Assembly (NCBI GenBank): GCA_009667805.1
Contig: CM019063.1
Location: forward strand, 58,016,881 to 58,080,880
From: Leptobrachium leishanense
Taxonomy: Eukaryota > Chordata > Amphibia > Anura > Megophryidae
Reading direction: 5' to 3'
Length of the DNA: 64,000 nt
Under the pieces are notes generated by a model. That model was not told the DNA's origin, searched no databases, and was given only the letters and a program-made list of their open reading frames with translations. The position numbers and the translations under genes are program-made. Position 1 is the first letter of the stretch; every line of letters starts with the position of its first letter. This document shows positions 32,430 to 43,959 of this stretch, in pieces.

Positions 32430-33585
32430 GGCCCAATGTGGTCAGGGTCAGCAGATTGTGCCTTTATTGAATACAGCCTAGAATGTTATCTATTCGCATG
32501 TTAACATATTATCATTATGTAAACCAGATAAGGATAAATAAATCACTTGCCAATATGTGTTCCCCAGATTTATATTTGCTTAAAGATTCTCTAATTCCAT
32601 AAAGTAAACTTCTGCTCTGTGTACTTTGAAGACTGAATCTTTTCATGAATAAAAGCAGGAGCTGAGCGGTGATAAGCATTTATCACAACCCGTTATATAT
32701 CTTTGTCACAGCCAGAGAGTTTGTTATATTTGTCTTTTCTCCCGGCAGGATTACAAGATAAAACTTGCCTTGGTTTAGGTTTGATGTCACTTTGTCAATT
32801 TCCACTTCTGCTACAGGGAATGTAATGCAATAAATACAATTCTGTGTGGATATATATTATGTAAAATATATTCCATGTGCTCGTTTTTGCTTCTTCTGTT
32901 TGTAGAATCACACCGGTTCGGTGGGGCATTTCCAATTTTGGGCTTTCTAGGCGAGTCGGGTTTGCAGCTGCTGGGCTTCCCCCTCCAAATCCTCCTCACT
33001 GTTAAGCTGCAGGGGGCTTGCAGCCTTCTCTGGGGATATTGCCCTGTGTGCCCCCTGTTTTAATGGTTGCATGATGGGGCCCCAATCTGGGCCCCTCCCC
33101 CATCCGGGCCCTCAGGCATTGCCCGAGTGCCCGATGGGTCAGTCCGCCCCTGATGGCGACCTGCTTTTGGTATCACAGGGTAGAGCACATGAGGACTGCT
33201 GTATTTTTGTATTTCCTCTTTCTCGCAAGTTACAAAATATTCTATTTTCTTTTAGCTTTCACTATCCGTCATTCCAGCAAGCAATTCCTGCAATCCATTT
33301 CTAGTAAGAGAGCGGCTACAACCAAGATGCCGTTACCGTGTTTCCTTCTGCTTTATGTTGCATTGCTATTCCAATTAGAGGTGTGTAGAGCTGAAAAATG
33401 CATCTCAATTTGAGCTTTTTTTGAATCCAAAAATAACAGATTCAGAAATATCCCGAATCAGCTGATTCTGATTATCAGAAGCTTCCGATATTTGGGTATT
33501 GGACCAATTCGAAATATTGGAAACATCCAATATATTCAGCCTTTTCTGCATTTTTATGTATAATATGTTAAAAAAAATGGTTAGG
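32430..33585. other. No gene; one isolated hAT-like end
   Basis: CAGTCCGCCCCTG at about 33140-33152 has the look of a hAT right end (CAGGGGCGGACTG on the complement), preceded by GC-rich GGGCCCCAATCTGGGCCC. No left partner is found. The rest is AT-rich and unassigned. Confidence 0.4.
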
Positions 33586-33589
33586 GGGG

Positions 33590-34200
33590 GGTTGAAACAG
33601 GGCTAGAGCGTGGGTTGGGAACTAGGGTTAGCTTAGAATTAGGGCTAGGGTTAGTACTTGTGTTAGGTTTAGGCTATGCTTAGGGCGATAGTTTCTGTGT
33701 GTGTCATATGATTAGGGTCAGGGCTAGAGTTAGTTTAGGCTAGGGTCAGACGAACGCATTTTTCACGTTGTCCGTGAAAAAGTGCGGTCGAACGAATGGA
33801 CGTATTTTTTCACGGAATACGCGATAGCGGTCATACGATACGCATTTTCGTCTGTGATTTTGTACGGATCATCATTAAAACACTTTTTGCGTCTGGACGT
33901 TATGTTGGCCGGACGTGTGCAGCGTCTGACGTCTCCCAATCACGCAAACACGCCGCTATGCGGCCGCAGCACACTCTGTACGGCAGTAGTAGCGGTTTGA
34001 CGTTCTCGAAAAAATGCGTTCGTTTGCCACTTGCGTTGCGCGGACGGACTTTCGTGCGGCCGTTCTTCGTATGCTGCCCGGCATTGGACGTAATTTGCTG
34101 CTAGCACGGCCATGATTAAGTGCAGCTAAACGCACGTTAATACTACGCTCGTCTGACCCTAGCCTTAGGGTTAGCGCTAGGGTTAGGATAGGGCTAGAAT
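33590..34200. repeat. Degenerate telomere-like (TTAGGG) tract, interrupted
   Basis: GGGTTAG/GGGCTAG-like hexamers occur at 33640-33735 and resume at 34165-34195 (TTAGGGTTAGCGCTAGGGTT) on the other side of a Harbinger MITE. The tract is too irregular to be a functional telomere. Confidence 0.55.
33738..34164. mobile_element. Harbinger-type MITE, copy 3
   Basis: 427 bp, GGCTAGGGTCAGACGAACGC to CGTCTGACCCTAGCC, with an exact TTA duplication at 33735-33737 and 34165-34167. CG-rich interior. It has the same orientation and length as the copy at 35167. Confidence 0.85.
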
Positions 34201-34229
34201 AGCTTTCAGCACATAGATAACCCCCACCG

Positions 34230-34530
34230 AACGCAGCAAGACTGAAGGAAAGAAAAAGATGCTGCGTTCGGCAAAGAAAAAAAGCCTCATTTTAAAATAA
34301 ATTTGGAATCCAAAAATTTCACAAAAAAATCATGAAAAATGCTTTAAAAATCCTAAAAAATAAATAAAGAAGCTTTTTGCTGCAAGTGAAAAGAATAAAC
34401 AGTTGAATAAATATTTAATAAAAATGGGGAATATTTTTTTATATTGAAAACTGCGATTATTTTGTACGGCTGGTATTTTTTATTGTAGTATCGGCTGTAT
34501 TTTCTTTTGGTACTGGCTGGTATTTTATTA
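34230..34530. mobile_element. CAGGGTTATTC MITE family, internal fragment
   Basis: CACCGAACGCAGCAAG faces TGCTGCGTTCGGC; then GAAAAATGC...AAAATCC...AAGAAGCTTTTTGCTGCAAG and AATAAACAGTTGAATAAATA match the family interior at 57.2 kb. Ends are missing. Confidence 0.5.
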
Positions 34531-35166
34531 ATGGCTAATATTTTCATTGTAGTACTGGCTGTATTTTATTTTGTATGACTGGTGTGCTACTACTCGAGAT
34601 GAGTAGCTCCACCGTTAACTCCTTCCTTGCCTTGGAGAGCCGCGGCATAGCGGACCAGCCAAGGCAACAGCCCAGGATACAGCAAAAAGCAGCTGCTTGG
34701 AATACGCCAATCTGCTGTCTGAAGCCAGTAAATCCGCTACTTGGAGCACATGGATCCGCTGCTTGCCTCTGCCTAGATCCGAGGCTTAGTGATAATAGCC
34801 CTTTATCCACCCCATTCACTTGTCAAGAAAAGGCTTAGGTGAAGGGAAATCAGTGTATTTTTGATGGGAACATACACTGCTTATATACAGTTACAAGATC
34901 TTGATAAACCGGCTTGCCATTATTCTATACTCAGCCTCCCAGACATCTTGGTGCCAGTCCGTCCTGCCCTGCTGCAGCCTAATACACTGCCGGGGTTTTC
35001 AGATCCACAGGGGTTAATTCCACTGGAGCGGCAGCATTTCCTAGTAAATGCTGGATAGCTCTGTTCCCCCTGCTACTCCTGCCAAAAAAGCACCCTGATC
35101 CGTGAGCGGGGGACCGAATGGCAGCGGTTACAAGCTGCCCAGCAGCTGGCGGAGTGTACCAGGTGA

Positions 35167-35593
35167 GGCTAGGGTCAGACGAACGCATTTTTCGCGTCGA
35201 CCGTGGAAAAGTGCGGTCGAACGAACGGACATATTTTTTCACGGAATACGCGATAGCGGTCATACGATGCGCCTTTTCGTCCGTGATTTTGTACGGATCA
35301 ACAATAAAACACTTTTTGCGTCTGGACGTTATGTTGGCCGGACATTAGCAGCGTCTGAAGTCTCCCAATCACGCAAACACGCCGCTATGCGGCCGCAGCG
35401 CACTCTGTACGTCAGTAGTAGCGGTTTGACGTTCTCGAAAAAATGCGTTCGTTTGCCACTTGCGTTGCGCGGACGAACTTTCGTGCGGCCGTACTTCGTG
35501 TGTTCCCCGGCATTGGACGTCATTTGCTGCTAGTACGGCCGTGATTTTGTGCGGCTAAACGCACGTTAAAACTGCGTTCGTCTGACCCTAGCC
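35167..35593. mobile_element. Harbinger-type MITE, copy 4
   Basis: 427 bp with the same ends as copy 3 and very high identity to it by eye. Right flank TTA, left flank TGA. The two copies lie 1.0 kb apart in the same orientation. Confidence 0.82.
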
Positions 35594-35799
35594 TTAGAGC
35601 TCCAGAGCAGCAGCTGCTCTATCTTGAGACAGTCGGATGGACGGGATCCCAGTGGCACTTCCCCTTCAAACTCACCCCACCCCAGACCAGGCTACCATCC
35701 CTGGGGACTTACTTTCCAAAAAGCGCCATGATGGGGGTAAAGACGATGGGTTTTGGCAGCTTGCCAGCAGTGTTTGCCGACACCACAGACGAATGGAAT

Positions 35800-36361
35800 G
35801 AAGAAAAAAAACAGTACGCTTGAATGTTTGAAAAGTGAAACGCTGTTTGCAAAGAAACTACAGAACAAAAATGTCTGAAATTTACATATAAGATCCAATG
35901 AATGATAATAAAAAGGGCTGTTACAAAAAAAAGAAAAAAACGATTTAAAAAAATGCCTAAAAGATCCTAATAAAAATCTATAACTAAAGAGACTTTATAC
36001 TGCAGAATACTATAATCAACGGTTTACTATTTATTGAATTAAAACTGGAATATTTTTAACATTGAAGCCTATGGGATTCGCCTGAATAAACCTGTCGAAT
36101 GAAACCACTGAACAGCAGGGAAATTCGGCAACTTTTCACTGCTGGTTTTCATTCTCTGAATAGACGAAGCATTGCTTCTCTATGGGGAATTCACTGCCCT
36201 CGAACAGGCACCGAACAGGCACTGTATGTGCAGGCAATTCACCAGGATTTGACGAACTGCCTGCTCTCTGTATAGCCGAATGGCCAGGAAAGGTAAACGT
36301 ACGCTGAATTTCACTGTTCGGTTTCCTTTCAGCCACAATTCGAATCTCTTTGAATAACCCT
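35800..36361. mobile_element. CAGGGTTATTC MITE family, right-end copy
   Basis: It carries TTTACATATAAGATCC, AAAGAGACTTTATACTGCAG, TATGGGATTCGCCTGAATAA, TGGGGAATTCACTGCCCTCG and GTATAGCCGAATGGCC, and ends TTGAATAACCCTG. The left terminus is uncertain. Confidence 0.65.
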
Positions 36362-36544
36362 GTGTATGTGAAACAAATCAATTTGTAGAAACAAAATCAA
36401 TTTGTTTTATACCGTTTTGTTTTCGTTCCGAATTGATTTTTTTTTTGACTGATTTGGACGGAACCGATTCGTATTTCGCAAGTACTTCTGAAATACGAAT
36501 CGGTAAATTTCGTCCGCATTTTGATTCGGAACGAAACGTACATC
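36362..36544. mobile_element. Palindromic MITE-like unit
   Basis: TTTCGTTCCGAATTGA...GAACCGATTCGTATTTCGCA faces GAAATACGAATCGGTAAATT...TTGATTCGGAACGAAAC. A hAT then inserted at its right end (36545). The precise ends are unresolved. Confidence 0.55.
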
Positions 36545-36938
36545 CAGTGGCGTAGCGCGAGGGGTGCCTCGGGGGCGGTCACCCCGGGCGCAATTTTATT
36601 AGGGGGCGCAAAATTTAAAAAGAAATTTGAACCACTAATATTTTCCAGCAGGGATCAGCAAGGTGTCCGCTCACGGACACTGGTGTTCGTGAGAGGCTCT
36701 TGCACGTGCAGCCGCCAGGTTTGCGGCACTCAGCGTCTGGAAGGGAGGACAGGACAGAAAATTCTGGTCCTGTCCTGACTCCTCAACACTGACATGAGTC
36801 ACGTGAAGCAGTGCAGCATTATTCGATGGAACACCCTATATCACGCTTGTCAGCCCCCCTTGAAGCCCTGTGCCAGCTCCCCACTGCTAGCAGCCCTGCA
36901 GCTGCTGAACAGGAAGGAATGCCCTGCAGCACATTTAA

Positions 36939-37561
36939 CCTCCCTGGCGGTATTCCCGAGTGTGACTCGGGGTTAAATTTCACTACCGCGAACGGTAACC
37001 CCGAGCTACACTTGGGCTAGATGCATACTCACCTCCTCCTGGCTCCCTCGCTGTCCCCAGCAGTGTGATCACGGCGACCTGCTTCCTGGTAAGGCTCCCT
37101 GCGAGTCACACGATGCAGGGGGGCGGGACCAGGCAGCAAACTTAAAAATAATTCATAAAACACTGTATAATCCAAGGTGCAATGTTAATGAACGGCCACT
37201 AGGCACTACAGGATAAGAAACAGACCATACATCGTCTCACCCTTGTTTTCAGACAGATTTCAGTGTTTTTTTTTTTTTTTTTATTGAATATCATTTATTT
37301 GCATTATTTTGGATAATTATTTTTGGGATAATAAATTATTATGTCGTGTTTCAAACTTTATTGGACTCAGTGTATTTACTATTTCTTTTATTATTTATTT
37401 ATAAAGGATGTTACCAGTAAGGACTCTTGATTGCACGGATTTCAGTGCGTGATTCCTAATTATTACAAGCTAACTATGTACAAAAACACGTTTCCTTTAA
37501 AAAAAAAAATTGAGATGCTTTTAGACACAAAATTTTGAACAAAATTAGACCGCCAGGGAGG
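36939..37561. mobile_element. TTAA element, CCTCCCTGGCGGT ends
   Basis: CCTCCCTGGCGGTAT at the left and AGACCGCCAGGGAGG at the right, flanked by TTAA (36935-36938 and 37562-37565). A LINE-tail-like piece (TATTTATAAAGGATGTTACC) is near 37388. The superfamily could be piggyBac or Kolobok. Confidence 0.78.
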
Positions 37562-37659
37562 TTAAAATCCGGTCCCCACTAAGAACCCTGGACAACCCAC
37601 CCCCCGGGCCACCAGCAACTCCATGCAGGTAGGCGACACTGTGTGACACCAGAGCAGTG

Positions 37660-37990
37660 TAACCAACACACACAGTGAGGGGGGTACAGAGAGAGGGTGA
37701 CTGGGGTACTGGGAGAAAGTGGGGGAACTTGGAGAGAAAGAGTGACTAGAGGTACTTGGAGAGAGAGAGAGTGACTGGGGGTACTGGGAGAGAGTGAGTG
37801 GGCGTACTGGGAGAGAAAGAGTGACTGGGGGTACTTGGAGAAAGTGGGGGTACTGAGAGAGAGGAGATAGTGACTGGGGTACTGGGAAAAAGTGGGGGTA
37901 CTTAGAGAGAGTGACTGGGAGTACTTGAGGGTGACTGGGGTACTGGGAGAGCATGACTGGGTATAGTGTGAGAGTGGAACTATGCTAGTG
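37660..37990. repeat. Irregular 18-30-bp G/A-rich tandem repeat
   Basis: Repeated GAGAGTGACTGGGGGTACTG units with insertions and deletions, inside the hAT. The apparent Ser/Pro-rich reverse-strand frame is a by-product. Confidence 0.8.
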
Positions 37991-38225
37991 TATACTGGGA
38001 CAGGGTGACTGGTAGCAGTGGCGTAGCGTGGGGGCATGTGTGTTTCGTTTTTTTATTATATCAGTATTTTGTTAATATACAATACATGTGCTTGTGGGGT
38101 GAGGGGGTCAATACTCTACTGATAGAAGGGAATCAGGGTGTGTTACTGTGTTCACAGGTTGGGGGGCGCACAATTCTTGCCTTGCCCCAGGCGCTGACAA
38201 CCCACGCTACGCCGCTGCGTACATC

Positions 38226-38650
38226 TCTAGTTAACATATAGTAAAAACAAACCAATGATAAAGAAATGCTACCATCTTTCTCACGGGAAAAAAAGCCAAC
38301 AGTCATGCATTTTCCAATTTGAAGAAGATGCACCCAGCTGGAACTATGGTTTAACAACTGGGCCGTGAAAAATTATTACATGAATTATGACCGCTGTGGT
38401 GCTGCTAAGCTCAGAAAAAGAAATATCCCGACTTGAAATATTGTCTAGAATGCAAAACACTAGCAAATCACTGGTGAGGTACTGGAGTCATGTGGATACA
38501 ATAGGAATCCTTTTTCCAACACATGTTTGATCTAAAATGCATGTAAACCAATAAAACCAAATATATACTGTATATTGAAAAGGCTGGAACGAGCTGAAAC
38601 ATTTGATTCATTTGCAATAAAAGGTTGGACTTTAATGTGAAGACCCGATA
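38226..38650. other. No recognised gene
   Basis: Nothing could be assigned. Confidence 0.4.
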
Positions 38651-38659
38651 GTGTCCATG

Positions 38660-39104
38660 GTACATTGTCAGAAACCAGTGTTTTTTTTGTAGAATCATTT
38701 ATAATTAATTATACAGTAAGAAATATTCGTGCTTATACCCATTGCATGTCTTACTGTAAATAACCTATTTTGGCCAGTAGATGGCGCCATCTACTGCCAA
38801 ATTGAGTTACAGCCGTGTGAGTGGCTGGTCTATTTTCTTCTTTTTTCCTGCATCACTGTTGATAGTCTGATATTTCACAGCATTCAGCAGCTGATTTTGC
38901 AGTTTTTAGCTCTTTGGACCTTATGCCCACAGGGCTAAAACTTTGGGGGTACCTTCTGCAGCCCAAAAGCAAACAAAATTCATTTGCAGCAAACTAATTT
39001 AATTTGCTTTTGGGCTGCAGGTCAGCAGATTGAGCTATCTCAATACCGGGGCACCAGACGATGCCTTTGAAGCCCGAGATATCTCGATATCGGTAGTGAA
39101 GGGG
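38660..39104. mobile_element. TTAA MITE (CCCCTTCACTACC family), copy
   Basis: It contains CATTGTCAGAAACCAGTG, CCAGTAGATGGCGCCATCTA, GCCCACAGGGCTAAAACTTT, GCAGCCCAAAAGCAAA and GAGATATCTCGATATC, and ends GGTAGTGAAGGGG before TTAA (39105-39108). The left end is eroded. Confidence 0.65.
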
Positions 39105-39108
39105 TTAA

Positions 39109-40325
39109 ATGCATGAACTGCTGTTGAGAATTTCTAATGTATGAGTTGTTGTGCTCTCTTCCTGGTTTTACATATGTATATATTTTATAGACACACTCCT
39201 GGGGCTCCCTGCAATTCAAGGTTCATGTAGAATGCTGCAATGGAGCACCTGGAGCGGGGAGAGGCACACCAATGCAGGAACTACAGTCTCAAGGATAGGG
39301 TGTATCACCTAAGGTGTGAAGCAGATTCAGTAGGAATCGACCGGTACTCTATTTTGGCCCAGCAATAACCATTTGCCTCACACAATGATGTTAATGTGCA
39401 CGGATGCTTTGTCCTAGACAAGCCGCAGAGACAGTTTCCAGAAATACACCGTAACATTGTTTGATGGGGACTTTCTTTTTTAAGACCACGAGGGTTTTAT
39501 GGACTGGAAAGCTAAGTCCCACTTACAAAGCACTTTTGACTATTCTATCAGTTCAAAAGTTCTTCTACTTTCACCACACTATTGCTCAAAGTTTTATTTA
39601 TTTTGGTGCCTTGTGACAGAAACCTGGAAGAATATTTATTGATCGCACAGGGTTCAGGATGGGGTCCACCACTAGGGAAGCAAATCATTCCTCTGACGCT
39701 TTCTCCTCGTGTATAACACATGATTTGGAACTAATCAGTGTTCCGATTTATCAAAGTGACAAGTGTTTGTCTATTCTTTCTTTCTATCTCTCTCCCCAAA
39801 TATTCTGTTACAAATTAAGACCAGAAACACTTGAATAGAAGTTCAAAGGGACGGTAAATCACCGCCACAGCTTAACGGATCGCTACCACAAAAATATTTT
39901 CCTCTATATGTGTCACCGGGTGCATCTCATTGTGTGATATTTTGTGTTGTTGACTGTCCCCCCTGCACCCGTATCTTTCCATCACTTGCTCCTCACTGTG
40001 TGGCTTTGGCCATAGAATGGAGTCAATGGGTCAGTCACTGACTTACATCATTGTATTGTGTGGGATGTACATCACATCAACTGGGGAAGATTAGAAGTCT
40101 TTTAAGCTCCCTGTCATGTCGCATTCAGCTGCCAGTTCTTATGTCAGGTAGCCTGGAGAATAAGATAGACCTGTTGCTGGCTTTTCTAAACATTCATTCC
40201 TCCACCTCATCAAGTGGTTACATACTGCATAAGATAAAGCACATCCACAAAGTAAAACGTACCATTAGATTTTGGTAAATGTTGCATCATGGGAAAAATA
40301 CACATAATGGGAACAGGAGATTTGG
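39109..40325. other. No recognised gene or repeat
   Basis: About 1.2 kb without recognisable frame or mobile-element signature; one of the longer apparently single-copy stretches. Confidence 0.45.
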
Positions 40326-41319
40326 AAACTAACAGGGTTATTCAGAGAGATTCGAAAAGTCACCGCATGTTCAGTGACCTTTCATTCCCCGCACTTTGGG
40401 GTGATTCTAGTTCGCCCGACCCTGCGGTGTATTCAGCAAATACCGCAGGGTTCCCCGTAGTGCAGGGAAAACTCGCCGCAAACCAGCTGAACACTCACTA
40501 ACACTCACCGAAAACCCAGCCGAACACGCTGGAAAAACCCGACGAGCGGCCGATCACAGCGTAGAGCAGCTGCTGGAAAAACTGGTAAAAAAAACAGCAC
40601 GCTTGAAAGTTTCAAAATTTAAACGCTGTTTGCATAAAAGCTACTGAGCAAAAATGTCTGGAATTTACATATAAGATCCTATGAATGATAATAAAAAGGT
40701 CTGTTACAGAAAAATGAAAATATGATTTGAAATTTTTTTTGCCGAAAAATGGTTAAAAGATCCTAAAAAATCTATGAATAAAAAGACTTTTTACTGCAGA
40801 AAAAGATAATAAACGGTTTATTAGATATTGCATTAAAACAGGAATATTTTTTAACATTGAAGTCTATGGAATTCGCCTGAATAAACTTGACGAATGAAAC
40901 CACTGAACAGCAGGGCATTTCAACAACTTTTCTCTGCTGTTCGGTGTCTCTGAATAGATTAACCATTGCCACTGCCGTCGCAAGGTGGGGGCGGGGGTGC
41001 GGCCCGCACCAGGTGACACCCGCCCTTAGGGTGACACCGTCACCAAGACTTTGATTTTTGAACCAGCCGGTTCAAAAATCAAAGTCTTTGGTGACGGTGT
41101 CACCCTAAGGGCGGGTGTCTCACCCTGCGACGCAGTGTTCGGCTCCCTGCAAGCGTCCGAAGCTATGGAGCTTCGGCACTCGCCTGCGGGGAACCACGTC
41201 ACAGCCGTGTTCTCGCGAGATCGCTGCTGGTCACGTGGCTCCCCCCTGGCGAGCGCCCAAGCTCCATGCCACCAGACGCTCGGAGGGAGCCGAACACGTG
41301 GCGGCAGGAGGTGAGCTGG

Positions 41320-42330
41320 GGCCTGGGAGCAGTATATCCGTGAGCTGCTGGGGCATTATCCATGAGAGCTGCTGGGGCATATCCATGAGCTGGGGGCAAT
41401 ATCCATGAGAGCTGCTGGGGCAATATCCATGAGAGCTGCTGGGGCATATCCATGAGAGCTGCTGGGGCATATCCATGAGAGCTGCTGGGGCATATCCATG
41501 AGAGCTGCTGGGGCATATCCATGAGAGCTCCTGGGGTATATCCATGAGAGCTGCTCGGGCATATCCATGAGAGCTGCTGGGGCAGTATCCATGTGTGCTG
41601 GGGGCATATCCATGAGAGCTGCTGGGGCAGTATCCATGAGAGCTGGGGCAGTATCCATGAGCGCTGGGGCAATATCCATGAGAGCTGGGGCAATATCCAT
41701 GAGAGCTGGGGCAATATCCATGAGAGCTGGGGCAATATCCATGTGTGAACTGGTCTGGGGACAATATATCCATGTGTGAGCTGGTCTGTGGCAATATATC
41801 CATGTGTGAGCTGGTCGGGGGGCAATATGTCCATGTGTGAGCTGGTCTGGGGCAATATATCCATGTGTGAGCTGGTCTGGGCCAATATATCCATGTGTGA
41901 GCTGGTCTGGGGCAATATATCCATGTATGAGCTGGTCTGGGGCAATATATCCATGTGTGAGCTGGTCTGGGGGCAATATATCCATGTGTGAGCTGGTCTG
42001 GGGGCAATATATCCATGTGTGAGCTGGTCTGGGGGCAATATATCCATATGTGAGCTGGGGCAATATATCCATATGTGAGCTGGGGCACAATATATCCATA
42101 TGTGAGCTGGGGCACAATATATCCATGGGTGAGCTGCTGGGGGCAATATATCCATGTGTGAGCTGGTCTGGGGGCAATATATCCATATGTGAGCTGGGGC
42201 AATATATCCATATGTGAGCTGGGGCACAATATATCCATATGTGAGCTGGGGCACAATATATCCATGGGTGAGCTGCTGGGGGCAATATATCCAGAGCTGC
42301 TGGGGGCAATATATATCCATGTGTGCTTTC
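41320..42330. repeat. 20-31-bp minisatellite, GAGCTG...GGGGCAATATCCATG
   Basis: Three blocks: GAGAGCTGCTGGGGCATATC at 41340-41640, the shorter GAGAGCTGGGGCAATATC at 41640-41740, then GTGTGAGCTGGTCTGGGGCA with ATATATCC at 41740-42290. The core is the same as in the 3.2-4.9 kb array. The long frames with MDILPQ/HTWIY-like repeats are by-products. Confidence 0.93.
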
Positions 42331-42569
42331 ACTACCTTCGAACAGGCACCGTACTTGCTGGCAGTTGGCAAAAATTTGTGTGAGCATATGAGAGAGCTCC
42401 ACAGCAATAAACCTTACAGTAATGTGCACTGTGCATGAGCATTCAGTGTTATATGGGAGTACTGATTTATGAGTAAGAGTACCGTATTTTTCGCTCCATA
42501 AGACGCACTTTTTTCCCCCCAAAAAGTGGGGGGAAAAGTGGGTGCGTCTTATGGAGCGAATATGGCCCA

Positions 42570-42808
42570 GCAGCTCGTGGTTGTGCCTCCGCTCACCTGC
42601 CGCCGCCGCGTTCGTCTCCCTCTGAGCATGCGTCTGGCGGCAGGAAGCTTGGGCACTCGCCTGGGGGAGCCACGTGACCGCGATCTCCCGAGATCGCGGT
42701 CACATGGCTCCCCCAGGCGAGTGCCCAAGCTTCCTGCCGCCAGACGCATGCGCAGAGGGAGACAAACGCGGCGGCGGCGGCGGCAGGTGAGCGGAGGCAC
42801 AACCACGA
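42570..42808. repeat. Near-perfect palindrome, arms about 115 bp
   Basis: The arms (CAGCTCGTGGTTGTGCCTCC... and its complement ending ...GGAGGCACAACCACGAGCTG) meet around CTCCCGAGA near 42686. Few mismatches are visible. CAGGTGAGCGGAGGC reads outward on both strands. Confidence 0.88.
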
Positions 42809-42814
42809 GCTGCT

Positions 42815-43590
42815 GGGCCATATCCATATGTGAGCTGGGGAATTATCAATGTGTGAGCTGGCTGGGGCAAATCCATGTGTGAGCTGATGGGGCAAATCCA
42901 TGTGTGAGCTGATGGGGCAAATCCATGTGTGAGCTGATGGGGCAAATCCATGTGAGAGCTGGCTGGGGCAAATCCATGTGTGAGCTGATGGGGCAAATCC
43001 ATGTGAGAGCTGGCTGGGGCAAATCCATGTGAGAGCTGGCTGGGGCAAATCCATGTGTGAGCTGATGGGGCAAATCCATGTGTGAGCTGATGGGGCAAAT
43101 CCATGTGTGAGCTGGCTGGGGCAAATCCATGTGAGAGCTGGCTGGGGCAAATCCATGTGAGAGCTGGCTGGGGCAAATCCATGTGAGAGCTGGCTGGGGC
43201 AAATCCATGTGTGAGCTGGCTGGGGCAAATCCATGTGTGAGCTGGGGCAAATCCATGTGTGAGCTGGGGCAAATCCATGTGTGAGCTGGGGCAAATCCAT
43301 GAGCTGATGGGGCAGATCCATGTGTGAGCTGGGGCAAATCCATGTGTGAGCTGGCTGGGGCAAATCCATGTGTGAGCTGGCTGGGGCAAATCCATGTGTG
43401 AGCTGGGGCAAATCCATGTGTGAGCTGGGGCAAATCCATGTGTGAGCTGGGGCAAATCCATGAGCTGATGGGGCAGATCCATGTGTGAGCTGGGGAAATC
43501 CATGTGTGAGCTGGGGCAAATCCATGTGTGAGCTAAGGCATATCCACGTGTGAGCTAAGGCATATCCACGAGCTGGGGCAATATCCATTA
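42815..43590. repeat. 22-27-bp minisatellite, GGGGCAAATCCATGTGTGAG
   Basis: About 30 units with CTGATG, CTGGCT or CTG before GGGGCAAATCC. Same core word order as the other arrays but with the AAATCC variant. Spurious MDLPQLTHGF-like frames run on the minus strand. Confidence 0.93.
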
Positions 43591-43959
43591 TTACACTATT
43601 TCATTCAGAATATTTATTTTCCGGTTTTCCTCCTCTAAAAACTAGGTGCGTCTTATGGTCAGGTGCGTCTTATGGAGCGAAAAATACGGTAGTTAAAAAA
43701 AATCCGTAAAACTCGGGGGGGGGGGTGACACCATAAGTTACTGCACAGGGTGACACCAACCCTAGTGACGCCACTGACCATTGCTTCTCTATGGGGGATT
43801 TCACTGCCCTCGAACAGGCACCGTACATGCAGGCAATTTGCCAACATTTGGCGAATTGCCTGCTCTCTGAATAGCCGAATGGCCCCAAAATGTCTCCATA
43901 CGCTGAATTTCAGTGTCCGGTTACATTTCAGATCTCTCTGAATAACCCCCTAACTGTTT

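Larger units (their letters stand above)
36545..38217. mobile_element. hAT-type element E with nested TTAA element
   Basis: The left end CAGTGGCGTAGCGCG and right end CACGCTACGCCGCTG are inverted, flanked by the exact 8-bp duplication CGTACATC (36537-36544 and 38218-38225). Sub-terminal GGGCGCA/GGGGCGCAC motifs occur at both sides. It holds a 623-bp TTAA element and a G/A-rich tandem repeat. No transposase. Confidence 0.85.
42482..43689. mobile_element. Mariner-like element with palindrome and minisatellite
   Basis: The left end CCGTATTTTTCGCTCC...TAAGACGCAC and right end GTGCGTCTTATGG...AAAAATACGG are inverted, flanked by TA (42480-42481 and 43690-43691). The relative at 46981-47000 reads GAGTAAGAGTAGTTAAC without the insert, confirming TA as the duplicated target. 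It contains a palindrome of about 235 bp, a donor-like CAG/GTGAGC and a minisatellite. No transposase. Confidence 0.82.
40970..43776. mobile_element. hAT-type element C with minisatellite
   Basis: The left end CACTGCCGTCGCAAGG and right end CCTAGTGACGCCACTG form imperfect inverted repeats, flanked by the exact 8-bp duplication ACCATTGC (40962-40969 and 43777-43784). Interior: a near-perfect hairpin (about 41008-41130, centre CCGG), a GC-rich lead-in with donor-like GAG/GTGAGC at 41308-41314, a minisatellite, then a nested mariner-like element. A partial relative is at 46295-47081. Confidence 0.82.
40333..43950. mobile_element. CAGGGTTATTC MITE hosting a nested hAT
   Basis: It starts CAGGGTTATTCAGAGAG and ends CTCTCTGAATAACCC, with TAA flanking both sides (40330-40332 and 43951-43953), consistent with a Harbinger-type TWA duplication. 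Its own sequence is 40333-40969 and 43777-43950. The uninterrupted order GATTAACCATTGCTTCTC is preserved in the copy at 57420-57450, proving the hAT insertion site. Confidence 0.75.

Noticed and set aside
41199..43588. Minus-strand frames of 331-402 codons as coding
   Set aside because: They cross the boundary between two minisatellites and the mariner-like element and consist only of repeat translation.
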